Assembly: GCA_020725195.1 (NCBI GenBank)
Contig: DYFL01000016.1
Span: 1 to 46,228, forward strand
Direction of reading: 5' to 3'
DNA: 46,228 nt
DNA from: Hydrogenophilus sp.
GTDB lineage: Bacteria; Pseudomonadota; Gammaproteobacteria; Burkholderiales; Thiobacillaceae
In this document: positions 1 to 8,873 of the stretch, in pieces
Position numbering within the stretch: position 1 is the first letter of the stretch
Layout: the number at the start of each line of letters is the position of its first letter
Notes under the pieces: model-generated
Databases searched by the model: none
Told to the model about the DNA's origin: nothing
Seen by the model: only the letters and a program-made list of their open reading frames with translations
Program-made: the position numbers and the translations under genes

Positions 1-224
1 CATTTCCGGGATGTCGGTCATCTCATTTCACCGTAGGATTTACCGGAAGAGCCCGAATTTCCCATTCTGGCCAGTGGCCCGCATGGGATAGGATCGGTCT
101 GCCTGGGCTGCCCGCGAGGCGCCTGCACAACCCGCAGGGAAGCGGGTGGCCTGTAAGGTGGGCGCGATCCCCCGCGCCGCCATCGGGCAGTACATCAGGA
201 GCAATGAAGAGAGAGGAGGCCACG

Positions 225-737
225 ATGCGTTGGTTGCTGCTTGCCCTCGCCCTGCTCGCCGCCCCGGCCGCGGCCGAGGTGCGGGACCCCCACAGGCATT
301 TCTTCATGCCCAACCTGGGCGACTTCCAGACCGAGCTGGCCGCGGCCAGGCAGGAGGGCAGGAAGGGCATCCTGCTCATGTTCGAGATGGACGAGTGCCC
401 CTTCTGCCACCGCATGAAGAGCACCATCCTCAACCAGTCGGAGGTGCAGGACTGGTACCGCGAGCATTTCCTCATCTACACGGTCGACGTCAAGGGCGAC
501 GCGGCCTTGACGGACTTCAAGGGCAGGCAGACGACGGAGAAGGCCTTCGCCCTGGAGCAGCGCGCCCGGGCCACGCCGGCGTTCATCTTCTACGACCTGG
601 AAGGCAATCCCGTCGCCCGCTACACGGGGGCCACCCAAAGCAAGGAGGAGTTCCTGCTGCTCGGGCGCTACGTGCTGGAGGGCGCCTACAAGTCCGTGCC
701 CTTCAATGTGTACAAGCGCCAGGCCGGCCGGCCGTGA
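225..737 (+). CDS. Periplasmic thioredoxin-fold protein (SoxW-like)
   Basis: Probable exported thiol-disulfide protein of about 170 residues. The N-terminus (about residues 1-18, MRWLLLALALLAAPAAAE) is a clear signal peptide, so it should act in the periplasm. A thioredoxin-type active site CPFC lies at residues 58-61, followed by the cis-proline motif ATPAF and a C-terminal helix. The CxxC is followed by HRMK, as in SoxW/thioredoxin-like proteins of sulfur oxidisers and in DsbC/D-type reductases. I chose the ATG at 225 because a strong ribosome site (AGAGGAGG) precedes it and the signal peptide begins there; an upstream in-frame ATG at 204 lies before that site. The stop overlaps the GTG of the TolC-like gene by 4 bp, so the two are probably translationally coupled. 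The substrate is unknown. Confidence 0.8.
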   Translation: MRWLLLALALLAAPAAAEVRDPHRHFFMPNLGDFQTELAAARQEGRKGILLMFEMDECPFCHRMKSTILNQSEVQDWYREHFLIYTVDVKGDAALTDFKGRQTTEKAFALEQRARATPAFIFYDLEGNPVARYTGATQSKEEFLLLGRYVLEGAYKSVPFNVYKRQAGRP

Positions 738-2074
738 CACGCCTCCTGGCCCTGGCCTGGCTGTGCCTGGCGCCTGCCGCGCTGGCGGCCAGGCCGCTCA
801 CCCTCGAAGAGGTGCTGGCCGCCGCCGAGGCGCCCCACCCCGAGCTCGATGCGTCCGCGGCGCAGCGCGAGCTGGCCGAGGCGGAGGCCGCCCTGGCCGA
901 AAGCCTCAACGACCTGCGCGTCACCCTGGAGGGCAGCCTGCGCAGCGGCCGCAACCGCTATAGCGGCAGCGATTTCGAGCCGGACAACAGCCTGCGGCTC
1001 AACCTGCGCAAGACCCTCCTCGACGGCGGCCGGCGCGAGGCCGGCGCGGCGGCGGCGCGGCAGGAGGCCGCCGCCCGCCACCTGCAGTGGCTGGATGCCC
1101 GGGCCCAGCGCCGGATCGCCCTGATGAGCCGCTACTTCGACGTCCTGCTCACCGACATGAGGTACGCCGCCGACAACGAATTCATGGCGGTGGCCTACGT
1201 CAACTGGGACAACGCCCGCGAGCGCCTGGAGCTGGGGCAGGTCTCGGCCCCCGAGCTGGCCGCCCTGGAGGCCGAGTTCCAGGGCTGGCGCATCCAGCGC
1301 AACGATGCCGAGCGCAAGGCGCGGGAGAGGCGGGCCTGGCTCGCCTCGGCCCTGAACCGGCCGGGGGAGCTGCCCGGCGAGCTGGCCGACCCGCGCCTGG
1401 CGGCCAACGACAGGCCGCTGCCCGGCTTCGAGCCCCTGCTCGCCCGCATGCAGGCGCAGAACCCGGAGCTCCTGGCGCAGAAGCAGCTGCTGGCGGCCTC
1501 GCGGCACCGGCTGGAGGCCTTGCGCGCGGACACCCTGCCCAGCCTGGAATTCGAGGCCGAGGCCGCGAGCTGGAGCCGCGAGGCCGTCACCCGCGACGAC
1601 CTGCGCGCCGGCGTCAACCTGGTCTGGCCGCTCTACCAGGGCCGGCGCGTCGATGCGCGCCTCGCCCGCGAGCAGGCCCGGTTCCATCTGCTCCAGGCCC
1701 AGCACGAGCGCCTGCAGCTCGACCTGCGCCAGGCCCTCTACGAGACCTGGCAGGACATCCAGCAGCTGCGCGAGACCGAGCGCCGCGCCGCCGAGGTCGA
1801 CGCCGCCCACCGGGATCTCGCCCTGGAGAAGGCCCGCGCCGAATACGAGCTGGAGCTCAAGACCAATCTGGGCGCCAGCATGGCGCATACCCAGGGCGCG
1901 GCCCTGCGCCGGCGCGCCGTCGAATACCGGCTGGCCCTGGCCTGGGCGCGCCTGGAGGGGCTTCTGGGTGGCCCTGTCGAAGCCCAGGCGCCGGCACAGC
2001 CCCGGGCAGGTACGGACAGTTCCCTGGCGCAAGGCGAGCCGGGGCCAAGCTCATCAGGGGGCGAAGTGAAATGA
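734..2074 (+). CDS. TolC-family outer membrane protein
   Basis: Outer membrane efflux/secretion channel of about 446 residues. It begins with a signal peptide (VTRLLALAWLCLAPAALAA), then the duplicated OEP repeat with long Ala/Glu/Arg-rich coiled coils. Motifs typical of each half are visible: LTLEEVLAAA near the start, LNLRKTLLDGG in the first beta segment, and VNLVWPLYQGRRVDA in the second. The GTG start at 734 overlaps the preceding stop, and the gene overlaps the next start by 4 bp (ATGA), making a tight three-gene operon. The Pro/Ser/Gly-rich C-terminal tail has no obvious function. It should pair with the downstream HlyD-like adaptor, but the transported substrate cannot be told. Confidence 0.87.
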   Translation: MTRLLALAWLCLAPAALAARPLTLEEVLAAAEAPHPELDASAAQRELAEAEAALAESLNDLRVTLEGSLRSGRNRYSGSDFEPDNSLRLNLRKTLLDGGRREAGAAAARQEAAARHLQWLDARAQRRIALMSRYFDVLLTDMRYAADNEFMAVAYVNWDNARERLELGQVSAPELAALEAEFQGWRIQRNDAERKARERRAWLASALNRPGELPGELADPRLAANDRPLPGFEPLLARMQAQNPELLAQKQLLAASRHRLEALRADTLPSLEFEAEAASWSREAVTRDDLRAGVNLVWPLYQGRRVDARLAREQARFHLLQAQHERLQLDLRQALYETWQDIQQLRETERRAAEVDAAHRDLALEKARAEYELELKTNLGASMAHTQGAALRRRAVEYRLALAWARLEGLLGGPVEAQAPAQPRAGTDSSLAQGEPGPSSSGGEVK

Positions 2075-2814
2075 ACGGGCGGAACGGGTTCATAGGCTTG
2101 CTGATGGCGGGCACTGCGTGGGCGGCCGACCATCCTGCCGAGCTGCACTGGTCCCAGGCCGTCGCGGTGTCCGTGCCGGTGTCCGGCGTCGTCGAACGGG
2201 TCGCGGTCCAGCCGGGCCAGACGGTCAGGCAGGGCGAGCTGCTGCTCGCGCTCGACGCCACCGTGTACCAGGCCGCGGTGCTCGAGGCGCGGGCCGACAT
2301 CGAGCGGCTCACGGAGGACGCGGCCGAGGCCCGGCGGGACCTGGACCGGGTGAAGGAGCTCTACGCCCGCACGGTATCCTCCACCACCGAGCTGGATGCC
2401 GCCAAGTTGCGCCAGGCACGCGCCCAGGCCCAGCTCGCCGCGGCCCAGGCCCGGCTCGAGCGGGCCCGGCGCCAGCTGGCGGAGACCGAGCTGCGCGCGC
2501 CCTTCGATGCGTTGGTGACCGACCGGCAGGCCGAGCCCGGCCTGGTGGTCGCCGCCCAGTGCCAGCCCCCGGCGCTGCTGACCCTGGCGCACGCCGGCGA
2601 GATCCTGGCCCGGGCACGGCTCACCCCCGCCCAGGCGGCCGGGGTGCGCATCGGTGCCGCGGCGAGCGTCCAGGCCGGCGGTCGCAGCCTGTCCGGCCGG
2701 ATCGTGGCCCTGCGCTACGCCGCGGGCGAGCGGCCGGCCTACTGGGTCGAGGTGGCCGTGCCCCGAGCCCCCGGCCTCATGGCCGGGCAGGCGGCCAGCA
2801 TCCGGCTGCCGTAA
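2071..2814 (+). CDS. HlyD/RND-type periplasmic adaptor subunit
   Basis: Short membrane fusion protein (247 residues) that would link an inner-membrane pump to the TolC-like channel. After a signal peptide (to about residue 19, TAWAAD) comes the lipoyl/barrel-sandwich half-motif VSGVVERVAVQPGQTVRQGELLLALD, then an alpha-helical hairpin (about residues 65-140, rich in Ala, Arg and Glu). The second lipoyl half is LRAPFDALVTDRQAEPGLVV, followed by a beta-barrel domain. At under 250 residues it is shorter than the usual 350-400 and lacks a long membrane-proximal domain. The ATG overlaps the tolC-like stop. No transporter gene follows: the next sequence is a hairpin and then an inverted-orientation repeat array. 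The pump may lie elsewhere or left of the window. Confidence 0.83.
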   Translation: MNGRNGFIGLLMAGTAWAADHPAELHWSQAVAVSVPVSGVVERVAVQPGQTVRQGELLLALDATVYQAAVLEARADIERLTEDAAEARRDLDRVKELYARTVSSTTELDAAKLRQARAQAQLAAAQARLERARRQLAETELRAPFDALVTDRQAEPGLVVAAQCQPPALLTLAHAGEILARARLTPAQAAGVRIGAAASVQAGGRSLSGRIVALRYAAGERPAYWVEVAVPRAPGLMAGQAASIRLP

Positions 2815-2820
2815 GGCAAA

Positions 2821-2846
2821 GGGCGCGAGGCTGGCCCCTCGCGCCC
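2821..2846 (+). terminator. Hairpin after the efflux operon
   Basis: Perfect 10-bp stem GGGCGCGAGG / CCTCGCGCCC with a 6-nt loop, starting 6 nt after the adaptor stop codon. No T tract follows, so it is either a weak intrinsic terminator or an RNA 3'-end protecting stem. It also separates the plus-strand operon from the minus-strand repeat array. Confidence 0.5.
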
Positions 2847-2864
2847 CGTGCCGCCGCGGGTGGA

Positions 2865-3343
2865 TCACGCCGCCTGCCGATACCGCTCCTTGGCGGCGCG
2901 GGCCTCGCGCGCCTCTTCCGGCGTGTAGGCCCTGCCCGACCAGAGCATGCGGTAGGCGATTTCTTCGTTGCCGTTTTGGCTCCGGCCGCTTCGCTTAACC
3001 TGGGCTTGCGCCCAGGTTAGCCTGCACCGAAACGGCAACGAAAGCCGCTACGCGGCCGCCGCGTACCGCTCCTTCGCCATGCGGGCCTCGCGCGCCTCTT
3101 CCGGCGTGTAGGCCCTGCCCGACCAGAGCATGCGGTAGGCGATTTCTTCGTTGCCGTTTTGGCTCCGGCCGCTTCGCTTAACCTGGGCTTGCGCCCAGGT
3201 TAGCCTGCACCGAAACGGCAACGAAAGCCGCTACGCGGCCGCCGCGTACCGCTCCTTCGCCATGCGGGCCTCGCGCGCCTCTTCCGGCGTGTAGGCCCTG
3301 CCCGACCAGAGCATGCGGTAGGCGATTTCTTCGTTGCCGTTTT
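2865..3343 (-). repeat. 183-bp tandem array of the 3' end of the downstream gene
   Basis: Three head-to-tail units with a period of exactly 183 bp start at 2865, 3048 and 3231. Each has about 113 bp matching the last ~36 codons and stop of the minus-strand gene at 3231-3683 (segments 2865-2977, 3048-3160, 3231-3343). Identical 70-bp linkers lie at 2978-3047 and 3161-3230. Units at 3048 and 3231 are identical through the coding part; the distal unit at 2865 differs at its end, coding ...AKERYRQAA-stop in place of ...AKERYAAAA-stop. Each linker contains a perfect stem AACCTGGGC-TTGC-GCCCAGGTT and ends with an inverted copy of the gene's own TTCGTTGCCGTTT, so linker plus flank can fold into a long quasi-palindrome. 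The stretch 2847-3230 holds no other gene. Confidence 0.9.
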
Positions 3344-3683
3344 CGCACAGCTCCAGCACCTTCTGGAACAGGGGCTGGAAGGTCTCGGAGCGGTGCGACT
3401 GCTCGTGCTGCTCGAAGGACTGCCAGAAGGTCACGATCAGCGCCTCCTTGTCCTTCAGCGGGCTTTCCACGGCCTGGCCGATGGTGGAGCCCTCGTTGGA
3501 CACCGCGCCGCTGTTCAGGCAGACGAAGCCGCCCACGAAGCCGGTCTCGGAGTGGTAGGTCTTCACGTTCTCGCACAGCGTCGCCACGCGCTCCTCCAGG
3601 TCCTCCACCGCATACCCGGGTTTGAGGATCACGCGGTTGATGGTCACCACACCGTCCGAATCGAAGCCGTTGATCAGCGACAT
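3231..3683 (-). CDS. Small ABM/SOR-fold protein, resembles half of a sulfur oxygenase reductase
   Basis: A 150-residue soluble protein with the look of a ferredoxin-like dimeric alpha/beta-barrel domain (antibiotic-biosynthesis-monooxygenase clan). Compared with sulfur oxygenase reductase (SOR) sequences as I remember them, several SOR motifs recur in order: a Cys at residue 37, GFVG at 48-51, FW at 86-87, and HExxHR at 93-98 (iron ligands in SOR), then a Met-Leu-Trp at 124-126. The third SOR iron ligand, a Glu after the tryptophan, is not at the equivalent place, and the protein is half the SOR length. Function is therefore open. The start is the ATG at 3683, preceded by AAGGAGGAT; an in-frame TTG at 3701 lies upstream of that site. 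The promoter is at 3762-3790. Confidence 0.6.
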   Translation of the reverse strand: MSLINGFDSDGVVTINRVILKPGYAVEDLEERVATLCENVKTYHSETGFVGGFVCLNSGAVSNEGSTIGQAVESPLKDKEALIVTFWQSFEQHEQSHRSETFQPLFQKVLELCENGNEEIAYRMLWSGRAYTPEEAREARMAKERYAAAA

Positions 3684-3733
3684 CACATCCTCCTTCAGCA
3701 AATTAGCAACAACTAATTAACAAGGTCCGAGAA

Positions 3734-3753
3734 GAAGCGCACCACGGCGCTTC
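3734..3753 (-). promoter_or_regulatory. Leader hairpin of the SOR-like gene
   Basis: Perfect 7-bp inverted repeat GAAGCGC-N6-GCGCTTC between the promoter and the start codon of the minus-strand gene. It would form a stem at or near the 5' end of the mRNA, or could be a second protein-binding site. Function is inferred from position only. Confidence 0.4.
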
Positions 3754-3759
3754 ACACCC

Positions 3760-3790
3760 ATACCTTAGTAATCTACTCGGGTATTGTCAA
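3760..3790 (-). promoter_or_regulatory. Sigma-70 promoter with an IscR/Rrf2-like operator between -35 and -10
   Basis: On the minus strand a perfect -35 TTGACA (3785-3790) is followed after 17 bp by TAAGGT (3762-3767). The space between them and the -10 is filled by an imperfect palindrome, ATACCTTAGTA-N3-TACTCGGGTAT (3760-3784), whose arms match at 9 of 11 positions. By eye it agrees with about 21 of 25 positions of the published IscR type 1 consensus. A repressor of the Rrf2 family bound here would block the polymerase. No Rrf2 gene lies in the window. Confidence 0.6.
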
Positions 3791-3842
3791 GCTTGTCTTA
3801 TGGCCCCGCAAGCCGGCCTTATGGCCCCGTCAGGCCGACTGC

Positions 3843-3893
3843 TTGCGCGGCGGGGGCGATCGCTCTATCCTGCCCGAATCGAACGATCGTTCT
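3843..3893 (+). promoter_or_regulatory. Promoter and palindromic SOS-like box of the Y-family polymerase
   Basis: A plausible -35 TTGCGC (3843-3848), 17-bp spacer and -10 TATCCT (3866-3871) are followed at the expected transcription start by the perfect 12-bp palindrome GAACGATCGTTC (3881-3892), inside CGAAC-N4-GTTCT. This resembles the Gram-positive-type LexA box CGAAC-N4-GTTYC more than the E. coli CTGT-N8-ACAG box. It lies about 10 nt before the ATG and covers the place of the ribosome site, for which no good SD is visible. Confidence 0.5.
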
Positions 3894-3901
3894 CTTCATC
3901 C

Positions 3902-5161
3902 ATGCCCCTGCGCGCCCTGCTCCTCGACTTCAATTCCTACTTCGCCTCCGTGGAGCAGCAGCTGCGCCCGGAGCTGCGCGGCCGGCCGGTGGGCATCGTG
4001 CCGGTGCTGGCCGAGACCACCTGCTGCATCGCCGCGAGCTACGAGGCCAAGCGCCGCGGGGTGAGGACCGGCACCGGCGTGGCCGAGGCGCGGCGCCTCT
4101 GCCCGGAGATCGTCTTCGTCCAGGCCCGGCCGCGGGTCTACGTGGAGATGCACCACCGCCTGATGACGGTGGTGGACGGCGTCATCGCCGTGTCCGAGGT
4201 GCTCTCCATCGACGAGGTCGCGTGCGAGCTCACCGGGAGTTGGCGGCAGGAGGCGGTGGTGCGGGAACTCGCCCGCGAGGTGAAGGCGCGGATCCGCGAG
4301 GAGGTGGGCGAGTGCCTGACCTGCTCCATCGGCGTCGGCCCCAACCGCTTCCTCGCCAAGACCGCCTCCAACATGCAAAAGCCCGACGGGCTGACGGTGC
4401 TGCACGAGGCCGACCTGCCCGAGGCCCTGTTTCGCCTGGAGCTCGGCGACCTCAACGGCATCGGGGCGGCCATGCTGGAGCGGCTGCACCGGGCCGGCAT
4501 CCGCAGCGTGGAGGCCCTGTGCCGCTCGAGCCGGGAGCGGCTGCGCCGGGTCTGGGGCGGGGTGGAGGGCGAGCGCATGTACGACAGGCTGCGCGGCGTG
4601 GAGCTGCCCCTGCCGCCCACGCAGCGCGCGAGCCTCGGCCACTCCCATGTCCTGCCGCCGCACCTGAGGAGCGAGGCGGGGGCCTTTTCGGTGCTCTCCA
4701 AGCTCACCCAGAAGGCCGCGGCAAGGCTGCGCGCCTCGGGCTTCCAGGCCGCGCGCCTGGGCGTTCAGGTCGCCTACCGCCACCATGCGCCCTGGCAGGC
4801 CGAGGCCCGCTTCCAGCCCATGGCGGACACCCTGCCCTTCCTGCGCGTGCTCGCCGCCCTCTGGGCCGAGCGGCCCCGGGGCGGGCGGCGCGAGCCGACC
4901 AAGGTGGGCGTCAGCCTCTGGGATCTGAGCACCGAGGCGCAGGCCACGCTGCCGCTCTTCCCCGACGGCACGCGCACCCCCGGGCTGGATGCGGCGCTGG
5001 ACCGGCTCAAGGCCCGCTACGGCAACGGCGCCGTCTACTTCGGCGGCGCCTTCCTGGCCATGGAGGAGGCGCCCATGCGCATCTCCTTCACCCACATCCC
5101 CAACCTCGGGCTGGAGGCCGACACCAAGCGGGACGGGATGGCGCTGTTCGAGTCCTGCTAG
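3902..5161 (+). CDS. Y-family DNA polymerase (DinB/UmuC/ImpB type)
   Basis: Translesion DNA polymerase of 419 residues. The palm carries the catalytic acids: Asp9 in LLLDFNSYFASVEQ and Asp104-Glu105 in SIDE, so the enzyme looks active. The fingers region contains YEAKRRGVRTG, the thumb has helix-hairpin-helix-like LGDLNGIGAAMLERL, and a little-finger domain follows. A canonical beta-clamp-binding motif, QATLPLF, lies at about residues 347-353, so it should be recruited to the replication fork. The family is often labelled ImpB/MucB/SamB. I chose ATG 3902 because the conserved N-terminus starts there; an upstream in-frame extension from 3800 lacks family similarity. It is divergent from the SOR-like gene, and the SOS-like box upstream suggests DNA-damage induction. 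Confidence 0.88.
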   Translation: MPLRALLLDFNSYFASVEQQLRPELRGRPVGIVPVLAETTCCIAASYEAKRRGVRTGTGVAEARRLCPEIVFVQARPRVYVEMHHRLMTVVDGVIAVSEVLSIDEVACELTGSWRQEAVVRELAREVKARIREEVGECLTCSIGVGPNRFLAKTASNMQKPDGLTVLHEADLPEALFRLELGDLNGIGAAMLERLHRAGIRSVEALCRSSRERLRRVWGGVEGERMYDRLRGVELPLPPTQRASLGHSHVLPPHLRSEAGAFSVLSKLTQKAAARLRASGFQAARLGVQVAYRHHAPWQAEARFQPMADTLPFLRVLAALWAERPRGGRREPTKVGVSLWDLSTEAQATLPLFPDGTRTPGLDAALDRLKARYGNGAVYFGGAFLAMEEAPMRISFTHIPNLGLEADTKRDGMALFESC

Positions 5162-5179
5162 CAACGCAGGCCGCTAAAA

Positions 5180-5193
5180 CTGACCTGCGTCAA
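5180..5193 (+). promoter_or_regulatory. FNR/DNR-like box
   Basis: CTGAC-CTGC-GTCAA differs from the TTGAY-N4-RTCAA pattern of FNR/ANR/DNR-type regulators at one position. It lies 64 nt before the GTG of the V4R gene, and a TATCCC at 5221-5226 is roughly where the -10 of a class II activated promoter would sit. Regulation by oxygen or nitric oxide is inferred from this alone. Confidence 0.4.
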
Positions 5194-5256
5194 GGCCGAT
5201 TCCCACGATGACGTCGAGGATATCCCCTTGCGCAAGAAGAACGCCAAGGGGGGAAC

Positions 5257-5739
5257 GTGAACGACAAGGCGAAACAGGTGGGGTTCGAGGCGGTGCGACT
5301 GGAAAACGCGCTCCAGGTGGTGCGCCCCAAGCTCGGCGGGGACATCCCCATCGCCCTGTTCCGCCTGGTGCGCCTCGTGGTGATGGAGGACCTCTTCGGC
5401 CACGCGGCCGACGCCCAGGCCTATCTGGCGGGCAAGCAGCTGGGGGCGAGCCTGGGGATCAAGGACCTGGACCAGTTCCTGGCCCTGTGCGAGGAGCTCA
5501 AGATCGGCATGGTGCAGGTCCGCACGGACGGCCCGGGGCATCTGCACGTGGATGTCCACGAATGCGTGACCTGTTCCGGCTTGACCCCCGTCGGGCGGCC
5601 GCTGTGCGCCTTCGAGGGCGGCCTGATCGCGGGTGTGGTGGAGAGCATCGAGGGGGTGCGCGTACGCGCCCGCGAGGTCACCTGCATCGGCGGCCTGGGG
5701 GATGCCACCTGCGGCTTCGAGCTCACGATCGTGAAGTGA
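5257..5739 (+). CDS. Stand-alone V4R (4-vinyl reductase) domain protein
   Basis: A 160-residue soluble protein consisting almost wholly of one V4R domain. Typical features are the C-terminal VHECVTCSGLTPVGRPLCAFEGGLIAGVVE segment with paired cysteines, and the closing CIGGLGDATCGFEL. V4R domains bind small hydrophobic or tetrapyrrole-type ligands and occur as sensor modules of aromatic-responsive regulators and in bacteriochlorophyll and methanogen proteins. Here there is no attached DNA-binding or enzyme domain, so the role is unknown; it may be a metal- or ligand-binding carrier or sensor. The start is GTG 5257 with the purine-rich CAAGGGGGGAAC before it. It follows the polymerase gene by 95 bp but probably has its own promoter (FNR-like box at 5180). 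Confidence 0.75.
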   Translation: MNDKAKQVGFEAVRLENALQVVRPKLGGDIPIALFRLVRLVVMEDLFGHAADAQAYLAGKQLGASLGIKDLDQFLALCEELKIGMVQVRTDGPGHLHVDVHECVTCSGLTPVGRPLCAFEGGLIAGVVESIEGVRVRAREVTCIGGLGDATCGFELTIVK

Positions 5740-5797
5740 GCGGCAGCGGCTGAGCATCCGGATGGCTGCACGCGGCGCGGTCTGGTCTGCTACGCGA

Positions 5798-5937
5798 GTT
5801 CAACCTGAAGGATGCGGGAGCCTGCGCCGCAACCCGGCCTCGTTGCTTCACGACAAGGCCAGCCGCAGTTCCGGCCGTGCCTTCGGGACTTCGCCTGCGC
5901 TGCGCGCAGGTTCACCCTAAAGGGTACGAGAGCCTTC
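5798..5937 (+). repeat. Imperfect intergenic direct repeats
   Basis: Two ~27-bp related words lie 112 bp apart: GTTCAACCTGAAGGATGCG... from 5798 and GTTCACCCTAAAGGGTACG... from 5910, both running into GAGCCT or GAGCCTT. A third related string, GTACCCTGAAGGGCATAAA, occurs near 28397. They belong to the REP-like, palindrome-cored repeats of this genome. The gap 5740-5959 contains no gene I can support. Confidence 0.45.
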
Positions 5938-5959
5938 ACTGCAATCTCGCCCTGCCGTG

Positions 5960-8219
<2,260 letters not shown>

Positions 8220-8239
8220 CCTGTCGCGTCCTGCCGGCC

Positions 8240-8503
8240 TCAGGCCTGGACTGGGACGACGTTGACCGTGCGGCGCTTGAGGGGGCCCTTGACGGTGTAT
8301 TCGACGACGCCGTCCACCAGCGCGAACAGGGTGTAGTCCTTGCCGACGCCAACGTTGGTGCCGGGATGGAACTGGGTGCCGCGCTGGCGCACCAGGATGT
8401 TGCCCGCCGGCACGAACTGGCCGCCGTAGCGCTTGACGCCGAGCATCTTGGGTTTGGAGTCGCGGCCGTTGCGGGAGCTGCCGCCTGCTTTCTTGTGTGC
8501 CAT
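8240..8503 (-). CDS. rpmA: 50S ribosomal protein L27
   Basis: Ribosomal protein bL27, 87 residues. The N-terminus [28 protein letters not shown] matches the family, whose tail reaches the peptidyl transferase centre. The rest ([32 protein letters not shown]) is full length. It lies 19 bp after rplU, in the usual order, and a strong terminator follows. Confidence 0.98.
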   Translation of the reverse strand: MAHKKAGGSSRNGRDSKPKMLGVKRYGGQFVPAGNILVRQRGTQFHPGTNVGVGKDYTLFALVDGVVEYTVKGPLKRRTVNVVPVQA

Positions 8504-8522
8504 GGTGGGTTAACTCCTCGTG

Positions 8523-8834
8523 TCAGGCGGAAATGCCGTCGATGCGCAGTTCCGTGTAGTTCTGGCGGTGGCCCTGGGTCTTGCGGTAGTGCTTGCGGCG
8601 GCGCATCTTGAAGACCATCACCTTGTCGCCGCGGCCGTGGGAAAGCACCGTGGCCTGGACGCTGGCGCCGCTGACATACGGGGCGCCGACCTTGATGCTC
8701 TCGCCGTCGGCGACGAGCAGCACGTCCTTGATCTCGACTGCGCTGCCGACCTCGGCGGGCAGGCTCTCCACCTTCAGTTTGCCGCCGGCAGAGACTTTGT
8801 ACTGCTTGCCGCCGGTTTTGATGACCGCATACAT
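8523..8834 (-). CDS. rplU: 50S ribosomal protein L21
   Basis: Ribosomal protein bL21, 103 residues, binding 23S rRNA. It starts [30 protein letters not shown] and ends with the conserved basic [23 protein letters not shown]. The ATG at 8834 is chosen from the family start; a much longer open frame upstream has no coding support. It is the first gene of the rplU-rpmA unit, driven by the promoter at 8874-8902. Confidence 0.98.
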   Translation of the reverse strand: MYAVIKTGGKQYKVSAGGKLKVESLPAEVGSAVEIKDVLLVADGESIKVGAPYVSGASVQATVLSHGRGDKVMVFKMRRRKHYRKTQGHRQNYTELRIDGISA

Positions 8835-8873
8835 GGTTGTGCTCCAACGCTGGGTTGCTGCAGGAAACGCGAG

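Noticed and set aside
1-21. Possible start of a minus-strand gene leaving the left edge (ATG at 19-21)
   Set aside because: Only seven codons are visible and there is no convincing ribosome site, so it cannot be supported.
30-200. Cobalamin-riboswitch-like words before the thioredoxin gene (GGGAAG..GGTG and GGCGC..CCCCCGC on the plus strand, GGCCACTGG on the minus strand)
   Set aside because: The words are split over both strands and not in the order of the cobalamin element; no B12 box follows in the right place. A covariance-model search with the cobalamin family would decide.
2865-3343. Diversity-generating retroelement or CRISPR-like array
   Set aside because: The units contain coding 3' ends, there is no reverse transcriptase, no A-to-N pattern between copies, and no variable spacers.
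3800-3901. N-terminal extension of the Y-family polymerase
   Set aside because: The added residues have no family similarity and run through the promoter and palindrome.
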